Made by a program: the position numbers and the translations under genes. Below, in pieces: positions 1 to 5,456 of a stretch of 6,138 bases of DNA (positions are counted from its first letter, which is position 1; the number at the start of each line of letters is the position of its first letter). This DNA comes from an uncultured Clostridia bacterium (GTDB lineage Bacteria; Bacillota; Clostridia; Christensenellales; Borkfalkiaceae), in NCBI GenBank assembly GCA_945834965.1, contig CAMAHZ010000083.1:1-6138 (forward strand), written 5' to 3'. The notes under the pieces were generated by a model. The model did no database searches. It was not told the DNA's origin and saw only the letters and a program-made list of their open reading frames with translations.

Positions 1-505
1 CAAGAACTATTAAGAATAAAACTATTCCGATAATGAACATTGCGGGTGACTTGCCGACTTCCTTCTGGAACTTAGGGTTCCAGCTGTAGATTTCACGGAT
101 TTCATCCATGCGAACCCAGTCGACTTTATTATAGAACGAATTCATAAGCACGATTACCATAATAAGCCCGAAAAGCGCAATCACAGCTGACATTGCTATT
201 ACGAGACCTACGGCAACGTAATTCGTTATATAGTAGTTACGTCTTGAATTATTGCCCATAATATAGGAAACGGCAATAACGACTAAATACACGATTGCTA
301 AAACTTCTAATACGTTTACAAACGTCTGACCGGCGTTAATAAACACGTCTGCACCGTCGTATGCACCGTCGACGTATTTGCTTCCATAGTTCATTATATC
401 GGCAAGGTTGCCGGTAAAGAAGCTGATGGCGTACACGAATACTACCGCTGCAATAATGAGCGTTAAGAGCGATAATATTTTTTGAAATTTCATTTGAGCT
501 TTCAT
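1..505 (-). CDS. Small integral membrane protein of unknown function (3' end missing)
   Basis: An open frame starts at the ATG at 505-503 and stays open for 168 codons to the left edge, so the stop is outside the window. I do not recognise the family. Hydrophobic helices are visible at about residues 10-31, 62-83 and 96-121, and a fourth begins at about 154. A soluble loop (about 32-58) contains the sequence VDGAYDGADVF, and a charged segment (about 125-153) is rich in D, E, K and W. No signal cleavage site, lipobox or catalytic motif is evident. The 505 start is preferred because GGGG (518-515) lies 9 bases upstream; an in-frame ATG at 493 is the alternative. The gene follows the binding-protein gene in the same direction after a terminator-like hairpin, so it probably depends on read-through or on an unseen promoter. 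Its position suggests an accessory part of the sugar importer, but that is inference from location only. Confidence 0.8.
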   Translation of the reverse strand, partial: MKAQMKFQKILSLLTLIIAAVVFVYAISFFTGNLADIMNYGSKYVDGAYDGADVFINAGQTFVNVLEVLAIVYLVVIAVSYIMGNNSRRNYYITNYVAVGLVIAMSAVIALFGLIMVIVLMNSFYNKVDWVRMDEIREIYSWNPKFQKEVGKSPAMFIIGIVLFLIVL

Positions 506-514
506 TTCAAAATT

Positions 515-518
515 CCCC
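515..518 (-). promoter_or_regulatory. Shine-Dalgarno GGGG for the gene at 505-1
   Basis: GGGGAA read on the minus strand sits 9 bases before the ATG at 505. It directly abuts the 3' end of the T7 tract of the terminator at 519-562, so a terminated transcript would end immediately before the ribosome binding site. This site is what favours the 505 start over the ATG at 493. Confidence 0.55.
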
Positions 519-562
519 AAAAAAATTTTATTGTGCCCGCCCGCTGACGAGCGGGCACAATA
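519..562 (-). terminator. Rho-independent terminator or attenuator after the binding-protein gene
   Basis: A perfect 12-bp inverted repeat (551-562 pairing with 529-540, core GTGCCCGC) encloses a 10-base loop. On the minus strand it is followed by AAA and then seven T (525-519). The stem is GC-rich at its loop end. It lies 44 bases past the stop of the binding-protein gene. The three A between stem and T-tract make it slightly non-ideal, which would suit partial termination. On the plus strand no T-run follows the stem, so it is not expected to work in that direction. Confidence 0.85.
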
Positions 563-566
563 TTTC

Positions 567-580
567 AGTTGATTACAACT
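567..580 (-). other. Small 3'-UTR hairpin
   Basis: AGTTG and CAACT form a perfect 5-bp inverted repeat around a 4-base loop (572-575). It stands between the binding-protein stop codon and the terminator stem. It is too weak to terminate alone and could help stabilise the mRNA 3' end. It could also be chance. Confidence 0.3.
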
Positions 581-585
581 TAGTT

Positions 586-597
586 TGCCTTGCGGCA
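586..597 (-). other. Mini-hairpin with GNRA-type loop
   Basis: On the minus strand TGCC-GCAA-GGCA forms a 4-bp stem capped by GCAA, a GNRA tetraloop, starting 9 bases after the stop of the binding-protein gene. It is short, but GNRA loops are unusually stable in RNA. It may be part of the 3'-end structure together with the hairpins at 567-580 and 529-562. Confidence 0.3.
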
Positions 598-606
598 GTT
601 TTTACA

Positions 607-3201
607 TTAACCGATGTTGAAAGCGGTCTTGGTCTTGGTCCATGCAGCGTTGTATGCCTGTACGCGACCAGTCATGTTGTTAGCAGTGCCATTCAAGAAC
701 GTTATGCAAGCAGCGCCGTTTGCAGGAATCTTACCGTTACCTTCTACACCGCCGATGTCCTTCGTGGTATCGAATCCGTAGTAGAGAATGTCGATATACA
801 AGTTGGTTAACTGAGCATTCTTAGAACTGTTGTAGAAGTACTTACCGGAAATATCGGTCTGAGCAGCCGTCTTAAGGAAGTCCTGAGTAGTGGTGTCAAG
901 TGCGAACGTCGTAGGGCAAATCATATACCATAAGCTTTCGCCCTGTGCTACAGAGAGCTTAACGTGCTTGATAGTGCCGTTAAGTAAGTTCTTACCAACG
1001 TTGCCGGTTCCTTCAAGTGCAAAGCTTTCAGTTGCCTGATATTCGAAGCCCTGGTTCTTGTTACCGATAGGAAGCGTCGTACCGATAATCTTACGAGCGT
1101 AGTTGGTGTAGTTCTGCTTAGCGGCAACCTTAAGGTTGCCAGAACCCATCGTAACTTCGTTTACAGCTTTACCGTTGTAGAAGTCGTAGCTTGCAGTGGT
1201 CATCTTGGGAACGTAGCCGCCTGCATAAGCCTGACCCTTGTAGAGCTTGCCGTTGTAAGCGAAGTAGTCTCTTGAACCGTCTGCGTTAGCCTTTACTTTG
1301 TACTGTGCGGGTGCGTAGAAAGATTCACCGGAAATCAACTCAACCTTATCAAGGTTAGAAGCGATATCAAGTGCGTCTGTACCAATCCACCAACCGTTGG
1401 GGTTAGTGTCGCCGGTGGTAGACATCTGACCGTAGGTCATAAGTAACTGACCGTCGTTAGAGAACATGTAGTCAACGAGTGCAAGGCATGCGGAAAGCTT
1501 ATCTTTGCTGGAACCTGCACCTGCCTTGGTAAGGCAGAAACCGGTGTTCTTAACCGAACGCCAGCTTTCGGTAAATCTCATAATCGTATCCTTGGTACCG
1601 TCGTCGTTGGTATCCCAGTTAGATACGGGGGTAGAGATAGGTGCGAGCTTACCCTTGCCGCCCCAGTTACCCTTGGACTGAGTGTTGGAATAGTCGTGCA
1701 TCATAAGCATCGAGACGTTCTTCGTGATGTCACGAGTAGTACCGTCAATCTTATCGGTGCCGGTGTAGATAAGACCTTCTTCGCAGAGCTTGCTCAAGTT
1801 AGAGATGAGATTGTAGGAATCAGCGTTGAGACGTGCATCCTTAATGGAACCATCAGCACCAACGTACAACCATTCTAAACGGGATTCCATACCGCGGATA
1901 CCGTAGAGTTCGCCGGCAAATGCAGTTAAGTCATTACGTCTATTGGTAAGACCCTGACGAGCTGCAAGGCCGTAAACGTTCTTAAGGTTATCAGCAGCAC
2001 CGCCGAGAATGGTGGGGTTGGTAACCGTGCAACGGAACATAGCCGTCATAAGGTCAACGTCCCAAGCAGCGTAAGTAGAATTGAATACGTCGGAAAGCTT
2101 GGTAGCAACGCCGTTTACGGTTGCGCCGTAGAGCTGACCGTAGGTGCCGTTTTCGGTATCGGAGTACTTGTAAGCAACCTTGATGTATTCCTGGGTGAGC
2201 TTAAGAAGCTGACCGCCGGTTACAGCGCCATTGGTTGCGTTGATTGCCTGGTTCTGAAGGTCTACGATGTTACCGGAAGTCTTATCGATGCTGGTTACGC
2301 CTGCAGCGGTAAGAGCCTTTGCAATGCCGGAATTAGCGTCGTTAAGAGCAGCGATAACTGCATCGTAGTCTACCTTTACGTAGCCAACTGCGGGAACTGC
2401 GGAAGTGTCGCCGGGCTTGGAGGTTGCAACCTTCCAGCTGCCGGTCTTGCCCATATAGGAAGTTGCCTTAGCCTGAGTTGCGGTAAGGTTCTTAGCAGTT
2501 GCCTGCTGAGCGAAGGTTACGGTTTCAGCGCAAGCGGTGTCGTTGAGAATCTTCTCTACCCAGCTGTGCTCAGTCATAACGTACTTTTCGATATCGTCGT
2601 TACCATCGTAGTAAGGAGCGTAGTACATTGCACCCGTTGAAGGGTTGGAAGTCAAGGACCATCTCGTTACGGGGTTAGCCTCGAGGAATGCCTTGTAGTT
2701 GGGCATATAGTCAAGGTAATCGTTAAGGTTTACGAGAACGTCGGTGTTCTGAGTGATTGCTGCAGCAGATGCAGTAATGATGTCGTACTGGTCTAACGTA
2801 CCCTTTTCGATGGGGTCGGTAAGCTGGGGAGCAGAGTCGAGATAGGTGTAGGTATCGGAAATGTTTACCTTAAGCTGAGACTGGAGTGCAGCCCAAGCGG
2901 GTTTAAGGTCGCCTGCATTGTAGGTTACGCCGTCGGGCATCTTAACCGAGCCTGAAAGTTCGCTTTCTCTGTAAGCGATAGACTGGCAGGATGAAGCGCT
3001 AGTACCGTTACCTGCGTTTACACTGATTGCGGTTCCTTCAGCATAGGTAAGACGATGATTTTCGTCATAGTTGATGTCGGTACGGTCTTCAATAACGGGG
3101 CCGGAAGGCTTGTTGCCAGAGCAGCCGAACATGCCGAAAACCATTGTTCCTGCCATTACTACGGAAACAGCAGCAGTAGCAATTTTGAGTTTCTTGTTCA
3201 T
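607..3201 (-). CDS. Extracellular carbohydrate-binding lipoprotein of an ABC importer (oversized)
   Basis: This is the substrate-capture subunit that would feed the two permeases encoded just upstream. It has a lipoprotein signal: positive MNKKLK, a hydrophobic core, then MFGC with C27 as the lipidated cysteine (F at -2 is atypical). A disordered stretch follows the cysteine. Residues about 130-220 (YDIITASAA, LVNLNDYLDYMPNYKAFLE, YYAPYYDG) and about 545-600 (the region around FSNDGQLLMTYGQ, F580) match the style of LplA-type solute-binding proteins. At 864 aa it is much longer than the usual 450-560 aa. The excess appears as an Ala/Thr-rich middle segment (about 225-400) and a C-terminal extension (about 690-864). 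DTNDDGTKD (530-538) resembles a calcium-binding loop. The ATG start has AAGGAG 8 bases upstream. It follows permease 2 by 66 bp and is probably co-transcribed. The sugar specificity is unknown. Confidence 0.9.
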   Translation of the reverse strand: MNKKLKIATAAVSVVMAGTMVFGMFGCSGNKPSGPVIEDRTDINYDENHRLTYAEGTAISVNAGNGTSASSCQSIAYRESELSGSVKMPDGVTYNAGDLKPAWAALQSQLKVNISDTYTYLDSAPQLTDPIEKGTLDQYDIITASAAAITQNTDVLVNLNDYLDYMPNYKAFLEANPVTRWSLTSNPSTGAMYYAPYYDGNDDIEKYVMTEHSWVEKILNDTACAETVTFAQQATAKNLTATQAKATSYMGKTGSWKVATSKPGDTSAVPAVGYVKVDYDAVIAALNDANSGIAKALTAAGVTSIDKTSGNIVDLQNQAINATNGAVTGGQLLKLTQEYIKVAYKYSDTENGTYGQLYGATVNGVATKLSDVFNSTYAAWDVDLMTAMFRCTVTNPTILGGAADNLKNVYGLAARQGLTNRRNDLTAFAGELYGIRGMESRLEWLYVGADGSIKDARLNADSYNLISNLSKLCEEGLIYTGTDKIDGTTRDITKNVSMLMMHDYSNTQSKGNWGGKGKLAPISTPVSNWDTNDDGTKDTIMRFTESWRSVKNTGFCLTKAGAGSSKDKLSACLALVDYMFSNDGQLLMTYGQMSTTGDTNPNGWWIGTDALDIASNLDKVELISGESFYAPAQYKVKANADGSRDYFAYNGKLYKGQAYAGGYVPKMTTASYDFYNGKAVNEVTMGSGNLKVAAKQNYTNYARKIIGTTLPIGNKNQGFEYQATESFALEGTGNVGKNLLNGTIKHVKLSVAQGESLWYMICPTTFALDTTTQDFLKTAAQTDISGKYFYNSSKNAQLTNLYIDILYYGFDTTKDIGGVEGNGKIPANGAACITFLNGTANNMTGRVQAYNAAWTKTKTAFNIG

Positions 3202-3237
3202 TTATTTTTCTCCTTATAAAAAATTTTCAATTTATTT

Positions 3238-3255
3238 ACACGGCTTTTGCCGCAT
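3238..3255 (-). other. Intercistronic hairpin between permease 2 and binding-protein gene
   Basis: CGGC and GCCG pair around a 4-base AAAA loop. The stem extends to 7 bp if two G-U pairs and one A-U pair are counted. No T-run follows on the minus strand, so it does not look like a terminator. It lies in the 66-bp gap before the lipoprotein gene. Such hairpins can protect the downstream message from decay and raise binding-protein levels over permease levels. Confidence 0.4.
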
Positions 3256-3267
3256 ATGACTTATTAA

Positions 3268-4224
3268 TTACTCTTTTACGCCGCCCATATTTACGCCCTT
3301 TGCAAAGTACTTCTGAATGAAGGGATAGATGCAAAGGATGGGGATTACGGCGCAGATAACCATCGTATAGACGACGGACATAACCGATACGTCGGTGTGT
3401 TCGTAGCCGGGTCTTATGGTCTTAATTGAGTACTCCCACTCGTTACCTTCAAGAACTTCTTTTATCAAGCCAGAGTAACTATCGATGAAGTTTCTGATAT
3501 AAACCTGTACGGGCCAGCTGAACCTTTGGTTAGGCATCATACGCATTGCCCAGAAGTAACCGTTCCAACGGGAAATACCGAAGAACAACGCTACCGTTGC
3601 AATGGTTGCCTTGCTCATAGGAATGTACACGTTCATAAGAACCTGCATTTCGGTCGCACCGTCGATTCTTGCCGCCTCTTCGATTTCGGCAGGAACGCCT
3701 TCGAAAGAGTTTCTAAGTAAGATGACGTTGGTCGCATTCATACCCATTGCAATGATGATGAGCCATTTCTGGTCCATTTCAGCATAGGTCGTGCCGCCGA
3801 GCGCTGCAAGGATATCGCCGGTTGCCTGGTAGTTAAGGAACTGAGGAACAATACCTGCGGAGAACCACATCGTGAATACGAGAATGAAGTTGAACACTCT
3901 TCTGCCCATCAAACGCTTTTTGGAAAGCGCGTACGCACCCATAATCGAATAGAGCATACACCAGATGGTACCGACGAATGCAAGGAACAAGGTGTTTGCA
4001 TAGCTTATCCAGAACACGTTATCGCCGAAAACGAATTCGTATGCGGTGGTCTGGAAGCCTACGGGCCAAAGGATAACTTGACCGCCGTCAACGGCTTCGG
4101 TAGAGCTAAACGAACTTGCGAGCGCATATATGAAGGGATATACGCACATTAAAGCAAAAACAATAAGGAATACGTAAGCGATAATTTTGAATATCAGCTC
4201 CGATTTTTCCATTTTTCTTTTCAT
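3268..4224 (-). CDS. Carbohydrate ABC transporter permease, LplC/MalG type
   Basis: This is the second membrane subunit of the CUT1-type importer (binding-protein-dependent transport permease superfamily). It pairs with the permease encoded upstream to form the translocation channel. Six hydrophobic helices are visible, at about residues 11-37, 74-101, 109-129, 152-171, 202-218 and 283-304. The EAA loop that docks to the ATPase is clear: EEAARIDGA at 182-190, followed by Y200-I-P. The C-terminus QKYFAKGVNMGGVKE is typical of LplC/YtcP-type permeases, and 318 aa is slightly longer than the usual 290-300. The ATG at 4224 is chosen because AGGAGGG (4240-4234) lies 9 bases upstream; a second ATG (M5, 4212) is less well placed. 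Only 15 bases separate it from the preceding stop codon, so the two permeases should be translated from one message. Confidence 0.95.
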   Translation of the reverse strand: MKRKMEKSELIFKIIAYVFLIVFALMCVYPFIYALASSFSSTEAVDGGQVILWPVGFQTTAYEFVFGDNVFWISYANTLFLAFVGTIWCMLYSIMGAYALSKKRLMGRRVFNFILVFTMWFSAGIVPQFLNYQATGDILAALGGTTYAEMDQKWLIIIAMGMNATNVILLRNSFEGVPAEIEEAARIDGATEMQVLMNVYIPMSKATIATVALFFGISRWNGYFWAMRMMPNQRFSWPVQVYIRNFIDSYSGLIKEVLEGNEWEYSIKTIRPGYEHTDVSVMSVVYTMVICAVIPILCIYPFIQKYFAKGVNMGGVKE

Positions 4225-4233
4225 AGAGCTTAT

Positions 4234-4240
4234 CCCTCCT
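4234..4240 (-). promoter_or_regulatory. Shine-Dalgarno AGGAGGG overlapping the upstream stop codon
   Basis: The strong site AGGAGGG begins with the last A of the TAA stop codon (4242-4240) of permease 1 and lies 9 bases before the ATG of permease 2. Ribosomes ending permease 1 are therefore over the binding site of permease 2. This favours coupled translation and matched amounts of the two channel halves. Confidence 0.75.
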
Positions 4241-5328
4241 TAATACAACGATACGTCGCTTGCGCGCTTTGCAATTGCGTTTGCACCGAGCACGAGTATC
4301 ATACCAATCAAGTTGTTGAGCATTTCTGCCGCAATACCAAGCGTCGACTGAGATTCGTCTGCCCATCTGTTTGCAAGCGTTGCAACGATATCTGCCGCGC
4401 TGTAGTTCTTCGGGCTGGACATAAGGTATACCTTTTCGTAACCTACGGAAAGCAACGAACCTACTTTCATAATAAGCATTATAACTACGGTCGAGAGAAT
4501 TGAAGGAAGTACTACGTAGCGCATCTGCTGCATTTTGCCCGCGCCGTCTATCTGAGCCGCTTCGTAAGAAGTAGGCGATACGGCGATAACTGCAGCGAAG
4601 AATACGATTGAGTCGTAGCCGCCGTGTTCCCAAATGCCCGTAATTTCATACAGAGCGCGGAAATAGTTGGGCGAGAAGATAAGACCGCCGGCGGTCGACG
4701 CCGCAGCCTCTAAGTTAGCTGAAGGGAAAATCGCAAGCAAGAGCTTGGATATAACGCCCACGCTATCGTCCATTATACCATCGGTATGGGGACCCTTGAA
4801 AAGAACGATTGCAAGGGTGGTTATAATAACGGTGGACATGAACTTAGGCAGGTATACGCACACCTGAATGACACTTCTCGTTACGTTAGAACGGATTTCG
4901 TTGAAGAAAATCGCAAGGATAATGGGGAACGGGAAACCGAACACTAAGCCGTAGAATGCTATAGCGAACGTATTTCTGAACGCCGCCCAGAACATGGGCG
5001 TATTCGCGGTCGTACCGAAAAGTAATTCCTTAAAGTTGGTAAGACCGTACCAATCCTGATTCGCAACGTCGCTCGCTAATACGCCGGGCGTATTAGGGTT
5101 TTTGAACGCTGCCAAAAGCTGCGTCATAGGCATGTAACGCCATAAGAAATAGACAAGCAACATCGGAACAAGCATTAAATAAAGACGCCAGTCTTTAAGT
5201 AGCGTTATGCCGACCGTCTGCCAATTCTTGCGTTCATGCTCATCCCTTACCTGCTGCTCCTTGGACATTGAATACGTCCCGGTGGCTTCGTCGTAGATAA
5301 GGAAATCGTCGCACTTAAGTTTGAACAT
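4240..5328 (-). CDS. Carbohydrate ABC transporter permease, LplB/MalF type
   Basis: This is the first membrane subunit of the CUT1-type sugar importer. Six hydrophobic helices can be placed at about residues 47-66, 118-143, 151-177, 238-252, 275-300 and 334-353. LVPMLLVYFLWRYMPM (53-68) is the usual LplB-type entry to helix 1. The conserved EAA loop is YEAAQIDGAGKMQQMRYVVLP (255-275), the contact site for the ATPase. At 362 aa it exceeds the usual 300-320. Part of the excess is a hydrophilic N-terminal tail of about 45 residues, and part is the Ala-rich segment around 190-225. The ATG at 5328 is supported by GGAGGG (5341-5336) with a 7-base spacer; the later ATG (M21, 5268) has only a weak GGGA upstream. 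It is the first gene after the promoter at 5365-5393. Confidence 0.95.
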   Translation of the reverse strand: MFKLKCDDFLIYDEATGTYSMSKEQQVRDEHERKNWQTVGITLLKDWRLYLMLVPMLLVYFLWRYMPMTQLLAAFKNPNTPGVLASDVANQDWYGLTNFKELLFGTTANTPMFWAAFRNTFAIAFYGLVFGFPFPIILAIFFNEIRSNVTRSVIQVCVYLPKFMSTVIITTLAIVLFKGPHTDGIMDDSVGVISKLLLAIFPSANLEAAASTAGGLIFSPNYFRALYEITGIWEHGGYDSIVFFAAVIAVSPTSYEAAQIDGAGKMQQMRYVVLPSILSTVVIMLIMKVGSLLSVGYEKVYLMSSPKNYSAADIVATLANRWADESQSTLGIAAEMLNNLIGMILVLGANAIAKRASDVSLY

Positions 5329-5343
5329 TGATTTTCCCTCCGT

Positions 5344-5363
5344 ATCACTTACGTTTAAGTGAT
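5344..5363. promoter_or_regulatory. Perfect 8-bp inverted repeat at the predicted start site (operator candidate)
   Basis: ATCACTTA (5344-5351) and TAAGTGAT (5356-5363) are perfect inverted copies separated by CGTT. The site begins 1 base past the -10 hexamer at 5365-5370, covers the expected transcription start near 5358, and ends 2 bases before the GGAGGG ribosome binding site. A repressor bound here would block initiation. In RNA it could also fold as a weak hairpin near the ribosome binding site. The cognate regulator is not encoded in this window. Confidence 0.6.
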
Positions 5364-5364
5364 T

Positions 5365-5393
5365 ATTATATTGTTTGCGGATAACCTTTTGAA
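5365..5393 (-). promoter_or_regulatory. Sigma-A-type promoter of the importer operon
   Basis: On the minus strand TTCAAA (5393-5388, four of six matches to TTGACA) is followed by exactly 17 bases and a perfect TATAAT (5370-5365). The predicted start is near 5358, giving a leader of about 30 bases before the ATG at 5328. It is the best promoter I found in the 128-bp gap, and it drives permease 1 and presumably the genes behind it. Confidence 0.7.
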
Positions 5394-5400
5394 TTATCCG
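5378..5400. promoter_or_regulatory. Perfect 7-bp inverted repeat bracketing the -35 box (operator candidate)
   Basis: CGGATAA (5378-5384) and TTATCCG (5394-5400) are perfect inverted copies 9 bases apart. The spacer holds the complete -35 hexamer (5388-5393). No T-run follows on the minus strand, so a terminator for the upstream gene is less likely than a protein-binding site. A dimeric regulator bound here would occlude or recruit RNA polymerase. Confidence 0.55.
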
Positions 5401-5401
5401 A

Positions 5402-5417
5402 ACTAAACCGTTTTCAT
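5402..5417 (-). promoter_or_regulatory. cre-like (CcpA/LacI-family) site upstream of the promoter
   Basis: ATGAAAACGGTTTAGT on the minus strand fits the general cre pattern WTGNNARCGNWWWCAW except at the CA near its 3' end. It lies 8 bases upstream of the -35 box. Upstream placement is more often linked to activation than to repression, and a local LacI-type regulator could use a similar site. The match is imperfect and could be chance in this AT-rich gap. Confidence 0.35.
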
Positions 5418-5456
5418 TAATTATATATATCGGCGAATTTGCACGACCGAATGCGG

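Noticed and set aside
351..371. Direct repeat GCACCGTCG at 351-359 and 363-371
   Set aside because: It simply encodes the neighbouring Asp-Gly-Ala codons of the membrane protein (DGAYDGA). Two copies in frame are not enough to call a repeat element.
1696..1878. Short plus-strand open frames inside the lipoprotein and permease genes
   Set aside because: These frames of about 60 codons (also near 3071, 3526, 3602 and 4667) are antisense to well-supported genes and have no features of their own.
3202..3237. A possible promoter directly before the lipoprotein gene (TTGAAA and TATAAG)
   Set aside because: The two hexamers are only about 8 bases apart, far from the 17 needed, and no alternative -35 is present.
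4106..4633. A 175-codon minus-strand open frame overlapping both permeases
   Set aside because: It runs in another frame across the end of permease 1 and the start of permease 2, is Arg- and Cys-rich like an out-of-frame translation, and has no domain. The permease frames are clearly the coding ones.
5420..5425. A second TATAAT on the minus strand, upstream of the main promoter
   Set aside because: The hexamer is perfect, but no -35-like sequence is found 16-18 bases upstream (GC-rich GGTCGT region) and there is no extended -10 TG. It probably reflects a TA-rich run.
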